Assembly (NCBI RefSeq): GCF_004327285.1
Contig: NZ_QJUI01000019.1
Span: 39,434 to 103,433, forward strand
Direction of reading: 5' to 3'
Origin: Phytopseudomonas daroniae
Lineage (GTDB): Bacteria > Pseudomonadota > Gammaproteobacteria > Pseudomonadales > Pseudomonadaceae
DNA length: 64,000 nucleotides
Shown: positions 52,825-61,222 of the stretch, piece after piece
Numbering within the stretch: the first letter of the stretch is position 1
Layout of the letters: every line of letters starts with the position of its first letter
Translations under genes and position numbers: made by a program
The notes under the pieces: generated by a model
Seen by the model: only the letters and a program-made list of their open reading frames with translations
Told to the model about the DNA's origin: nothing
Databases searched by the model: none

Positions 52825-53724
52825 CTACTTGGCGACGGCACTTGCCTCCGCCGCCAATTGCTTGCCATGGGCCACGTTGACCCACCAGCCGAACGCCGCA
52901 GCAGTGAAGAACATGATGATGCTGTACAGCGCAGCGGGAATGGCCATGGTGCTGTTGTTGAGCAATACCGGGCTGAGCGCCAGGGCGATGGCCAGGGTGC
53001 CGTTGTGGATGCCGATTTCCATGCCGATGGCGATGGCCTGGCGCAGGCTCAGCTTGAGCAGACGCGGCACGAAGTAGCCCACCGCCAGGCTCAGCAGGTT
53101 GAACGCCAAAGCCGCCGCGCCGACCACCGGAGCGTAATCGAGCACCGTCTGCCAGTCCTTGACCAGTGCCAGGATGATGATCAGCAGCAGGAACAGTGCC
53201 GAGATGATCTTCACCGGGTTTTCCATGCGGATGGCGAAGCCTGGAAAGCGACTGCGCAGGAACATGCCGATGGCCACCGGCCCGAGCACGATGGCGAACA
53301 CCTGAACCACCTTGGCGAACTGCAGCGGGATCGCCTGATCCCCCTCCATGAAGTAGGCCAGCGACAGGTTGACGATAAAGGGCATGGTCAGCACCGCGAC
53401 GACCGAGTTCACCGCGGTCAGGGTGATGTTCAACGCGACATCGCCATGGGCCAGGTGGCTGTAGAGGTTGGCGGACGTACCGCCGGGCGACGCGGCCAGC
53501 AACATCATGCCCACCGCCAGGGCGGGCGCCAGGCCGAATGCCTGCACCATGAAGAAACAGGCTACCGGCAACAGCAGCAATTGGCAGAACAACCCGATCA
53601 GTACCGGTTTGGGGTACTTCACCACCCGGGCGAAATCCGCCAGGGTCAGGGACAGCCCCAGACCGAGCATGATGATGCCCAGGGCCAGGGGGAGAAACAG
53701 GCTCAGCAAGGGGCTCGCGGTCAT
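52825..53724 (-). CDS. Bile acid:sodium symporter (BASS) family transporter
   Basis: A 299-residue membrane protein with about nine hydrophobic segments. GIIMLGLGLSLTLADF near the start and LLAASPGGTSANLYSHLAHGDVALN are signatures of the BASS/SNF family. ATG 53724 has GGAG eight bases upstream; GTG 53730 is in frame. Bacterial members carry organic anions such as pantothenate, pyruvate or bile acids; substrate not evident. Confidence 0.9.
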   Translation of the reverse strand: MTASPLLSLFLPLALGIIMLGLGLSLTLADFARVVKYPKPVLIGLFCQLLLLPVACFFMVQAFGLAPALAVGMMLLAASPGGTSANLYSHLAHGDVALNITLTAVNSVVAVLTMPFIVNLSLAYFMEGDQAIPLQFAKVVQVFAIVLGPVAIGMFLRSRFPGFAIRMENPVKIISALFLLLIIILALVKDWQTVLDYAPVVGAAALAFNLLSLAVGYFVPRLLKLSLRQAIAIGMEIGIHNGTLAIALALSPVLLNNSTMAIPAALYSIIMFFTAAAFGWWVNVAHGKQLAAEASAVAK

Positions 53725-53912
53725 CGTCACATCTCCGTGTTGGCAATCGGCCGTCTGCTCACTGTAGCGGGCAACCAGCGATCTGCGCGATCACGCTGCC
53801 CTGCCCATCACTTCGGTGGATCAATGGACATTCGGCCACTGCGACATCCTTGCCCAATTGCAGTCCGAGACTTATCACCACTCACCACTGCTTATTTCAA
53901 CGGAGGCCTCCC

Positions 53913-54917
53913 ATGTCCACTCAGCTCAACCGCCAGTTCCTGCTCGCCAAGCGTCCAACCGGCATGGTTAGCCGCGATACCTTCGATTACGTGGAAAAGC
54001 CGGTCGGCGAACCCGGCGAAGGACAGATTCTGGTCAAGAACCTCTATCTGTCGCTCGATCCGGCCATGCGCGGCTGGATGAACGAAGGCAAGTCCTACAT
54101 TGCCCCGGTGGGTCTGGGCGATGTGATGCGCGCCCTGGGCGTGGGTGAGGTGGTCGCTTCCAAGCACCCGGACTACGCTGTCGGCGATCACGTCAACGGT
54201 GGCCTGGGCGTACAGGACTATTTCCTCGGCGAGCCCAAGGGCTTCTACAAGGTCGACCCGAAGCGTGCGCCGTTGCCGGTTTACCTGTCGGCCCTCGGCA
54301 TGACGGGCATGACCGCCTACTTCGCCCTGCTCGACGTCGGCGCGCCGCAGAGCGGCGATACCGTGGTGCTCTCTGGTGCAGCCGGTGCGGTGGGCAGCAT
54401 TGCCGGGCAGATCGCCAAGCTCAAGGGCTGCCGGGTGATCGGCATCGCTGGTGGCGCGGAGAAATGCGCCTACCTGACCGACGAGTTGGGTTTCGATGCG
54501 GCCATCGACTACAAGAGCGAGTCGCTGCCTGAAGCCCTCAAACGCGAATGCCCCAAGGGCGTCGATGTGTACTTCGACAACGTTGGTGGCGACACCCTGG
54601 ACGCGGTACTGACCCGACTGGCGCCGAAAGCACGCATCGTCATCTGTGGTGCCATCAGCCAGTACAACAACAAAGAAGCGGTCAAGGGGCCGGCCAACTA
54701 CCTGTCGCTGCTGGTCAATCGTGCACGCATGGAAGGCTTCGTGGTGACGGATCACGCCGCCAACTTCGGCAGCGCGGCAGCGGAAATCGGCGGCTGGCTG
54801 GCCAGCGGCAAGGTCAAATCGAAGGAGCACATCGTCGAAGGTCTGGAAACCTTCCCGGAAACCCTGCTCAAGCTGTTCAAGGGGGAAAACTTCGGCAAGC
54901 TGGTGCTCAAGGTCTGA
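53913..54917 (+). CDS. NADP-dependent medium-chain reductase, CurA / leukotriene B4 12-hydroxydehydrogenase type
   Basis: A 334-residue zinc-independent MDR enzyme. NLYLSLDPAMRGWM near 40-55, GMTGMTAYFALLDVG, the nucleotide-binding motif SGAAGAVGSIAGQIAKLKG, and VYFDNVGGDTLDAVL are hallmarks of CurA and related enone reductases. ATG 53913 follows CGGAGG. It reduces the double bond of alpha,beta-unsaturated ketones or aldehydes, a detoxification role. Confidence 0.93.
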   Translation: MSTQLNRQFLLAKRPTGMVSRDTFDYVEKPVGEPGEGQILVKNLYLSLDPAMRGWMNEGKSYIAPVGLGDVMRALGVGEVVASKHPDYAVGDHVNGGLGVQDYFLGEPKGFYKVDPKRAPLPVYLSALGMTGMTAYFALLDVGAPQSGDTVVLSGAAGAVGSIAGQIAKLKGCRVIGIAGGAEKCAYLTDELGFDAAIDYKSESLPEALKRECPKGVDVYFDNVGGDTLDAVLTRLAPKARIVICGAISQYNNKEAVKGPANYLSLLVNRARMEGFVVTDHAANFGSAAAEIGGWLASGKVKSKEHIVEGLETFPETLLKLFKGENFGKLVLKV

Positions 54918-54920
54918 TAT

Positions 54921-54956
54921 CCATCAACGGGCGGCCACCTCGTCGCCCGTTGATGG
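54921..54956 (+). terminator. Perfect 13-bp hairpin after the reductase gene
   Basis: CCATCAACGGGCG and CGCCCGTTGATGG flank a 10-base loop, starting three bases past the stop codon. No T run follows, so termination is inferred from stem strength and position. Confidence 0.65.
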
Positions 54957-55237
54957 CCCAAGCGCCACATGCATCCGCCTTAATGCTTGGCTACCGCACG
55001 CAAAGCGCTCAGCATGAACCAACCCAGAGCTTCATTCGCGACGTGCATTGCAGCGGCCTATTTCCCCAGCCATATCGATTTTCTGCCATGCCACATGGCG
55101 GTGCCCGCACGCCACTCCGGAACGAAAAATGGCCAAAAGCCATGAAACTACTTGAGGCACTACACGCTGTTCGGGTAGTTTCGCGGCCATGCTGATCGCC
55201 CATCGGGGCAAACTGATCCTTCGTGCCCGGAGCCCTG
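54957..55237. other. Intergenic stretch without recognised gene
   Basis: About 280 bases between the reductase terminator and the next small gene. No open frame with coding character, RNA gene or clear promoter was seen; a GCCATGCCACATGGC-type inverted repeat near 55086 is the only structure. Confidence 0.5.
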
Positions 55238-55645
55238 ATGGAACTCGCTTTCACTGTAATAACCATTGTGCTTCTCGGCTCCGCTTATCTGCTTGTACAG
55301 CGCTTTCGCGGTAGCGCGGCACTGTCCCGGAGATCCATGAGCGAATGGTTGCTACGCTTCGAAGCCGCCAGCCCGGTCGAGCAGCATGAGATGGCTGAAG
55401 CCCTGCTGACGCATTCCGTAAGACTGGCCGCGCAGATGGGAGTGCAGGCCAGCATCGCCGAACTGCTGGCGACGGGAAACGAGGCCAGCGCACTGGTCGC
55501 CACGTGGCAGAGCCAGTTACACACAGCCATGCCCACCACCTCGCTGTCGACTACGCCAGCACGCACCATCGGTGCCCTGATGGTGATTCGTCAGGTCCAG
55601 CCGCTGCGTTTTCAAGAGCTGCTCGGCCAATCCACAACCATCTGA
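55238..55645 (+). CDS. Hypothetical membrane-anchored protein
   Basis: A 135-residue frame from ATG 55238. One N-terminal hydrophobic helix (ELAFTVITIVLLGSAYLLVQRF) is followed by a soluble part with a helical segment (WLLRFEAASPVEQHEMAEALLTHSVRLAAQMG). No family recognised. The ribosome site is weak and the start could be at 55223. It is kept because the hydrophobic leader and the regular soluble sequence look coding and no better frame covers this stretch. Confidence 0.45.
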   Translation: MELAFTVITIVLLGSAYLLVQRFRGSAALSRRSMSEWLLRFEAASPVEQHEMAEALLTHSVRLAAQMGVQASIAELLATGNEASALVATWQSQLHTAMPTTSLSTTPARTIGALMVIRQVQPLRFQELLGQSTTI

Positions 55646-55794
55646 TCGTCCACATAAGCGAAAAAACCGCCAGGTTGGAAGCGCGACCTGAACCGATCAG
55701 CAGCCGCGGCGCCAGCCAACCATCCGAACCATTAGGGGGAACTTCTCCTCCCTGAGGCCTACAGAAAACTATTGGCCTTTTCAGGAGACCCCGA

Positions 55795-56934
55795 ATGGAA
55801 CAGTGGAACATCTGGCTCGATCGCGACTTATGGCTCGGCGTCGGCATCGTGGTGGTCGCGACCGCGGTGATCTATACCGTGCTGCGCACTGTAGTCGGTA
55901 TCCTCCACAAGCGCCTGGTCGCCTGGTCGAAAGGCCAGGACGGCAACTGGCCGCACTTTCTCGCGGTGGTGATAGGGCGTACCAGTCGCCTGCTGCTGCT
56001 CGCCTTCTCGCTGCTGCTGGCACTGCGCGTGCCGGATCTTCCCGGTAGTTGGCAGGCCGCCCTGAGTCATACCTGGTTCGTCGCCCTGGCCCTGCAGATT
56101 GCCCTGTGGGTGGACACCGGTGTACGTCTGTGGTCGCGCAGCCTGTCGGTCGGTAAACATGGCGGCACGGGGTTCAACCCGGTAATGACCACCATCATCA
56201 GCATCATGGTGCTGATCGTGGTGTGGTCGGTGATGCTGCTGTCGATCCTCGCCAACCTGGGCGTGGATATCACCGCGCTGGTGGCCAGCCTGGGGGTTGG
56301 TGGTATCGCCGTAGCGCTGGCGGTGCAGACGGTGCTCGGCGACGTATTTGCCTCGCTGTCGATCGGCGTCGACAAGCCGTTCGAGATCGGTGATTTCGTG
56401 GTTTTCGGCGAAGTGGCCGGGAGCATCGAACATATCGGCCTGAAGACCACGCGCATTCGCAGCCTGAGTGGCGAGCAGGTGGTATGCGCCAATGCCGACC
56501 TGCTGCGGCAGATCGTGCACAACTACAAACGCATGGATACACGGCGCATCGTCTTCACATTCGGCATCAGCTACGACACCCCGAGCGACAGGGTGCGCCA
56601 GGTATCCGAGCGAGTTGGCGACATCATCCGCGCCACGCCTAAAACCAAGTTCGACCGTGCGCACTTTCTCGGTTTCGACGAGAGCCAGCTGACCTTCGAG
56701 GTGGTCTACATCGTGCAGAGCTCGGACTACAACCAGTACATGGACATCCAGCAGGAGATCAACCTGCAACTGCTCGATACCCTGCGCGAACTGGATGTGC
56801 GCTTCGCCCTGCCCCGTCGTGATCTGCGTCTGGTTGGCGAGAAGATGCCCACACTGAAAGTCGCCGGATTGCCTCAGCATGAGCAGCAGGATGATTCGGC
56901 AGAGCACGATCAGCGACTGCCACGGTTCAGCTGA
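55795..56934 (+). CDS. Small-conductance mechanosensitive channel MscS family protein
   Basis: A 379-residue channel. Four N-terminal hydrophobic segments (about 20-150) precede the pore-lining helix, and the MscS beta domain follows with SLGVGGIAVALAVQTVLGDVFASLSIGVDKPFEIGDFVVFG, the typical pore-helix-to-vestibule block. The C-terminal alpha/beta domain is complete to about 360. ATG 55795 has AGGAGA upstream. Gates upon hypo-osmotic shock. Confidence 0.92.
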   Translation: MEQWNIWLDRDLWLGVGIVVVATAVIYTVLRTVVGILHKRLVAWSKGQDGNWPHFLAVVIGRTSRLLLLAFSLLLALRVPDLPGSWQAALSHTWFVALALQIALWVDTGVRLWSRSLSVGKHGGTGFNPVMTTIISIMVLIVVWSVMLLSILANLGVDITALVASLGVGGIAVALAVQTVLGDVFASLSIGVDKPFEIGDFVVFGEVAGSIEHIGLKTTRIRSLSGEQVVCANADLLRQIVHNYKRMDTRRIVFTFGISYDTPSDRVRQVSERVGDIIRATPKTKFDRAHFLGFDESQLTFEVVYIVQSSDYNQYMDIQQEINLQLLDTLRELDVRFALPRRDLRLVGEKMPTLKVAGLPQHEQQDDSAEHDQRLPRFS

Positions 56935-56953
56935 AGTCGGATTGCGAGGTGGA

Positions 56954-57346
56954 CTAACGGCAACCTGTCATGCGGTTGCAATTGACCCGATCACGCTCGC
57001 CCTTGGAACTGGATAGCCGGCTGACCACATTCCAGCCGATACGCCGGCTGGAGCCCACCCACAGCTCGCCGCTGCTGCTGACACCGGTAAATAGCTGCAG
57101 ACGCCCGTAAGTGGTACTGGTCTGTGCCCAGGTCTGCCCGCTGATGGCATCGAAACCACGCATCAGGGTGTCATTGCCTTGCTGAACGATGCCGTAGTGA
57201 TTGCCGAAACGATCCGTGCAATTGAGCACAGTGGCGCTTCGGGTACAGCGCATGGCATCGCCGGGCAGCATGAAGGCGGCCTGCACCGGTAGCGTCCAAC
57301 ACAATGCGATCAGCACGCCTGTAACTGCCTTGAGACGGATCGACAC
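56954..57346 (-). CDS. Small secreted protein of unknown function, downstream of oprD
   Basis: A 130-residue protein starting at GTG 57346, with GGAGG seven bases upstream. A signal peptide (about 1-23, ending LPVQAAF) is followed by a mature part with four cysteines (RCTRSATVLNCTDRFG and CNRMTGC), which could form two disulfides. No family recognised. It is on the same strand as oprD, 39 bases downstream, so it may be the last gene of the operon that begins at 63266. Confidence 0.72.
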   Translation of the reverse strand: MSIRLKAVTGVLIALCWTLPVQAAFMLPGDAMRCTRSATVLNCTDRFGNHYGIVQQGNDTLMRGFDAISGQTWAQTSTTYGRLQLFTGVSSSGELWVGSSRRIGWNVVSRLSSSKGERDRVNCNRMTGCR

Positions 57347-57385
57347 GCGAACACCTCCAGAGGAAATAGCACCAATGCTAACGCA

Positions 57386-58744
57386 CTACAGCTTTCCGCT
57401 CAGCGGATACTCCAGCGACAGCCGTACCTGATCGACATCGCCCTCGGCCTGGGCGGCATTGCCGCGGTGCAGGCTGTGACGCAGCAGCATCGTCAGATCC
57501 TTGGCCGCACCGGACTGCACCACGTAGCGCAGGTTGAGGTCGCGCTCCCAGTGCCTGCCGCCCTTGCCGTAGCCCAGCCAGGCGTAACTGCCTGTGACAT
57601 CGACATCGCTGCCGTCGATGCCGCTGCCGCGGATGTAGGCGGCGCCGGCACTCAGTCCCGGTACGCCGACTGCGGCCAGGTCGTAGTCGTAACGCAACTG
57701 CCAGGACGTCTCGTTTGGTGCGTTGAAGTCCGACAGCTGCACCGCGTTGCCCAGCCAGATGGCGCCGCGGGTGACGTAGTCGAACGGCGTATCGCCATCG
57801 ACCTTCTGATAACCCAGGCCGACCTTGTGGTAACCCTGGCTGTAGCTGAGCAGCAGGCTGCCGGTGGTGTTGGACACCCTGCCGGCCAGTGCCTTGCCGG
57901 TGTCGCTGCTGCGGTACAAGTGCAGGTCGACAGCGATGGCCTTGTCCTCGGCCAGGGCATGGCTGTAGCTGCTGCCCAGGTAATGCGTGCGCCAGCTGTC
58001 TTCCAGTTCGCCGCTGTAGAGGCTGACGGACAGCCCCGGCACACCGCTGTAGCTGCCACCGACGAAGCTGAAGGCATCGCCCAGGCGCATCGACGGGTCG
58101 GCGTAGTTGATCACCAACGGGTTGTCGTTGCTGCGCGAGTTGCGATCCGCCGAACCGGTGAAATGCCCGCCGACCAGGGTCAGCTCGTCGAACTCGCGGC
58201 TGTCGACGAACCAGCCGGTGTGGGTCTCGGGCAGCAGGCGGCTGTCGGACGAGGAGAAGATCGGCGTCTTCACCCGCTGCTCGCCGTAGCGCAGCCAGGT
58301 CGACGACAGCCGCGCCTTGAGCGCCGCGCCGCCACGAGCGGCGTCATTCTGATCGTAGCCCTCGTTGTCCACCGGCAGGTGGCGCAGCTTGCCGGCGCGG
58401 CCACCGCCACCGTCGAGTTTCTGAGAGAGGTACAGGTGCCCGTCCACACCGAAGCCGAGCGTGCCCTGGGTGAACCCGGACTTGAACTCACCCATCAGCC
58501 CGTAGCCCCACTCCTCTGCATAGCCATTGCGCTCGGCCCGCGGCTTGTAGGCATTACGCGCACCGTTGCTGCGGCCGCCGTTACGGTAATCGCGGTTTTC
58601 AAAGACCGTGCGGTTGAGCAAGCTCCAGCTGGTATCGTCGATAAAACCGGCGGATTGCGACTGAGCGCTCTGCGGCGCCGCCATGGCCAGCGGGGAAAGA
58701 CAGCATGCGCTTGCAGCGATCAGTGTCGAGTACAGCCTGTTCAT
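57386..58744 (-). CDS. OprD-family outer membrane porin
   Basis: A 452-residue porin. Signal peptide about 1-23 (MNRLYSTLIAASACCLSPLAMA); the mature N-terminus contains AGFIDDTSWSLLNRTVFENRDYRNGG, typical of the OprD/OccD-OccK family, and the end LSLEYPLSGKL forms the last strand. ATG 58744 has AAGGAG five bases upstream. OprD porins pass small amino acids, carboxylates or chelates. It follows the MFS gene by nine bases, so it belongs to the same operon. Confidence 0.93.
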   Translation of the reverse strand: MNRLYSTLIAASACCLSPLAMAAPQSAQSQSAGFIDDTSWSLLNRTVFENRDYRNGGRSNGARNAYKPRAERNGYAEEWGYGLMGEFKSGFTQGTLGFGVDGHLYLSQKLDGGGGRAGKLRHLPVDNEGYDQNDAARGGAALKARLSSTWLRYGEQRVKTPIFSSSDSRLLPETHTGWFVDSREFDELTLVGGHFTGSADRNSRSNDNPLVINYADPSMRLGDAFSFVGGSYSGVPGLSVSLYSGELEDSWRTHYLGSSYSHALAEDKAIAVDLHLYRSSDTGKALAGRVSNTTGSLLLSYSQGYHKVGLGYQKVDGDTPFDYVTRGAIWLGNAVQLSDFNAPNETSWQLRYDYDLAAVGVPGLSAGAAYIRGSGIDGSDVDVTGSYAWLGYGKGGRHWERDLNLRYVVQSGAAKDLTMLLRHSLHRGNAAQAEGDVDQVRLSLEYPLSGKL

Positions 58745-58753
58745 TGGCACTCC

Positions 58754-59965
58754 TTAATCTCGGGGCAATCGCCCCATATGCCGGGACAGTCCAATCGCGG
58801 CGCCCAAACCGATGCAGACCAGTGCCCACCACAATATTTGCGGGGGCGCCTGGTCAGCCGGTAACAGACGACCGATCAGCACGTTGCCGAGCAACGCGGC
58901 CAGGCCGCCGACACCGGCGAAGAAACCGTAATAGGCGGCCAACTGGCCGCGGCGTGCGTAGTACGGCACATGGGCCGAGAGCAGCGGCAACACCAGCAGG
59001 CTGCCAAGGCTGAGCAAGGCCGCCATCAGCAGAACGGCCCATTGCGGGCTCAGCAGACTCGCCAAGGGCTCGGCCAGCAGACAGTAACTGGCGGCCATCA
59101 ATGCCAACCCGAGGCCCATGCCCTGCCCCTCGCTGAGCCAGCGCTGGCGCAGCGCGCTGATCGGCATCTGCAGCAGCACGCCGACCAGCGCGGTGATCAC
59201 GAATACCCGGGTGATCCACGCCTGACCGCCGCCGTGAGCGTGACTGTAGGCCGGGATCGCCAGATACAGCGGGTGGAACAGCAGCGGATAGGCCGCGGCC
59301 AGCAAGGCGAAACGCTGGAACGGCCCCTGCCGCAGCATCTCCAGACACTGGCGTAGCATGGTCACCGGCTCATCGCCCGATACCAGCTCCTTGGTCGGCA
59401 GGAAGCGCCACTGCACCAGCGTCATCAGCAGAAACAGCCCGGCCGCCACACTGCCGGATACCGCGAAGTCGATGCCGATCAGCAGCAAGCCCGCCAGCGG
59501 CCCAAGCAACATGCCGGCGGTGCTGGCCATGTTCTGCAAGGCAAACGCACGCTTACGCTGTTGTACGTCCTGGCACTCGTCGGCCAGGTAGGCCTGGGCG
59601 CAAGGCGTGAACAGAGCACCGGCAAAGCCACTGACGCAGGCAGCCAGCAACAGCACCGCCAGGCTTTCCGAAAAGCCGAGCACGGCAAAACCCACGCAAC
59701 GCACCAGACAGCCGATGAGGATGGCGCGCCGGTAGCCGATCCGGTCACCCAGCAACCCACCGAACAGGAACAGCCCCTGCTGGCTGAACACCCGGATGCC
59801 GAGCACCAGGCCTACTGCCCAACCGGCCAGCCCAAGGGTGTCACTGAGGTGACCGGCGAGGTACGGCACCAGCATGTAGAAGCCGAAGTTGAAGGCCAGG
59901 CTGTTGAGCACCAGTACCCGCGCCGCGGGGGACAGGCTGGCGAAGGTGTTCAACACTCGGCTCAT
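58754..59965 (-). CDS. Major facilitator superfamily transporter (MdtH-like)
   Basis: A 403-residue transporter with 12 predicted hydrophobic segments. The loop 2-3 motif GGLLGDRIGYRRAI is the MFS motif A, and the middle cytoplasmic loop (about 190-220) is complete. It resembles MdtH-type drug efflux proteins. Between the pseudoazurin gene (33 bases) and oprD (9 bases), so co-transcribed. The exported or imported compound is unknown; export of a metallophore or chelate is one possibility. Confidence 0.9.
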   Translation of the reverse strand: MSRVLNTFASLSPAARVLVLNSLAFNFGFYMLVPYLAGHLSDTLGLAGWAVGLVLGIRVFSQQGLFLFGGLLGDRIGYRRAILIGCLVRCVGFAVLGFSESLAVLLLAACVSGFAGALFTPCAQAYLADECQDVQQRKRAFALQNMASTAGMLLGPLAGLLLIGIDFAVSGSVAAGLFLLMTLVQWRFLPTKELVSGDEPVTMLRQCLEMLRQGPFQRFALLAAAYPLLFHPLYLAIPAYSHAHGGGQAWITRVFVITALVGVLLQMPISALRQRWLSEGQGMGLGLALMAASYCLLAEPLASLLSPQWAVLLMAALLSLGSLLVLPLLSAHVPYYARRGQLAAYYGFFAGVGGLAALLGNVLIGRLLPADQAPPQILWWALVCIGLGAAIGLSRHMGRLPRD

Positions 59966-59998
59966 GGTTGCTGACCGCTCATGACTGGCTCATCGAGT

Positions 59999-60439
59999 TC
60001 AAGGTAGCTGGGTCTCACGCTGGACGATCCGTTCGAAGCGCTGCTTGGCCCGCGCCGGCAGCGATGCCGGAATCTGCGCCTCACTGGCTGGCTGGTCGCC
60101 GACCTGGATGAGCATCACCATGCCCATGGCCAGGTGCGGAATACACTGGATGCCATACAGGCCGGCCTCGCTGAAGGTCACCTCGATCTCTTCGTTGATC
60201 TTGCCCTTGAACGGCTCGGCGCCCTGCGGCAGGAAACCGGGGATGCTCGCAGCGTTATGGGTCGGGTGGGTGGCGATGAACTTCACGCTGTCGCCAGGGG
60301 CGATGGCCAGGAAATCAGGCTCATAGACCATCGAGCCGGACTCTCCGCGGTTGAGCATCTTGACCTCATGGGTTTCGGCCAGCGCCGGAATCACGAACAG
60401 GAGAGTAGCGAGCAGAGTGAAAAACGGGGAAACGCGCAT
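59999..60439 (-). CDS. paz: Pseudoazurin (periplasmic type I blue copper protein)
   Basis: A 146-residue secreted electron carrier. Signal peptide 1-21 (ending PALAE). The type I copper ligands are H61, C99, H102 and M107 in HNAAS and CIPHLAMGM, and the PQGAEPFKGKINEE segment is highly typical of pseudoazurins, which donate electrons to nitrite and nitrous oxide reductases. A tail of about 25 residues after the domain (ARAKQRFERIVQ) is usual. It sits 15 bases behind the ABC ATPase gene, an unexpected operon partner. Confidence 0.92.
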   Translation of the reverse strand: MRVSPFFTLLATLLFVIPALAETHEVKMLNRGESGSMVYEPDFLAIAPGDSVKFIATHPTHNAASIPGFLPQGAEPFKGKINEEIEVTFSEAGLYGIQCIPHLAMGMVMLIQVGDQPASEAQIPASLPARAKQRFERIVQRETQLP

Positions 60440-60454
60440 AGCGAACGACTCGTA

Positions 60455-61222
60455 TCAGATAGGTTGAAAGCGCAGCACCCGGGCCCCGTCTTCAGGGTCG
60501 ACCAGGTAGCGGGCACGTACGCCGAAGGTGTCGCGTAAGCGCTCGGTAGTCAGCACCTCGGCCGGAGCGCCCAGCGCCACCAGGCGACCACGTTGCATGA
60601 CCCCGAGGCGGTCGCATTCCAGCGCCTGGTTGAGGTCGTGCAAGGCGATCAGCGTGGTCACCGGCAGCGTGCGTACCAGGTTGAGAATCGACAGCTGATG
60701 CTGGATATCCAAATGGTTGGTGGGCTCGTCGAGCAGCAGGATCTGCGGTTTCTGCGCCAAGGCCCGGGCAATGTGCACGCGCTGACGTTCGCCACCGGAA
60801 AGCGTGCTCCAAGCACGTTCCGGCATTTCGGCCATGTCCACATCGGCCAGCGCCTGAAGGACGATTTGCTCGTCCTCGGCCGACCAGGGCTGCAAGGCCG
60901 ACAGCCAGGGCGTGCGGCCCAGCTCGACCGCATCGCGTACCGTCACCGCGTCGCCGGTCTCTGCCTGCTGCTCGACGAAGGCCAACTGCCGGGCCACTTC
61001 GCGACGACTCAGTCGCGCCAGCGGCCTGCCCTGCAGCCGCACCTGCCCAGTGCCGGGCACGCGAATGCCGGACAGCAGCTTGAGCAGGGTCGACTTGCCG
61101 GAACCGTTGGGGCCGATCAGGCCGAGTGTCTCGCCCTGACGCAGTTGCAGATCGACGCCGGCGACAATGGCGCGCCCTTTCACCGACCAGCCCAGATCGC
61201 TGCACTGCAGCACCGTGCTCAT
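60455..61222 (-). CDS. ABC transporter ATPase, FecE/BtuD type
   Basis: A 255-residue ATPase of the iron-chelate/cobalamin uptake family. Walker A GPNGSGKST (near 37-45), signature LSGGERQRV, Walker B ILLDEPTNHLD, H-loop ALHDLNQAL. The start ATG at 61222 overlaps the stop of the permease gene (ATGA type). It powers the neighbouring BtuC-like permease. Further upstream open frame to 61648 is antisense-free inside the permease gene and not used. Confidence 0.95.
   Translation of the reverse strand: MSTVLQCSDLGWSVKGRAIVAGVDLQLRQGETLGLIGPNGSGKSTLLKLLSGIRVPGTGQVRLQGRPLARLSRREVARQLAFVEQQAETGDAVTVRDAVELGRTPWLSALQPWSAEDEQIVLQALADVDMAEMPERAWSTLSGGERQRVHIARALAQKPQILLLDEPTNHLDIQHQLSILNLVRTLPVTTLIALHDLNQALECDRLGVMQRGRLVALGAPAEVLTTERLRDTFGVRARYLVDPEDGARVLRFQPI

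Noticed and set aside
57467..58864. 465-codon plus-strand open frame opposite oprD
   Set aside because: Antisense of a porin gene with clear signal peptide and ribosome site; the opposite frame has repetitive Ala/Val/Gln content.
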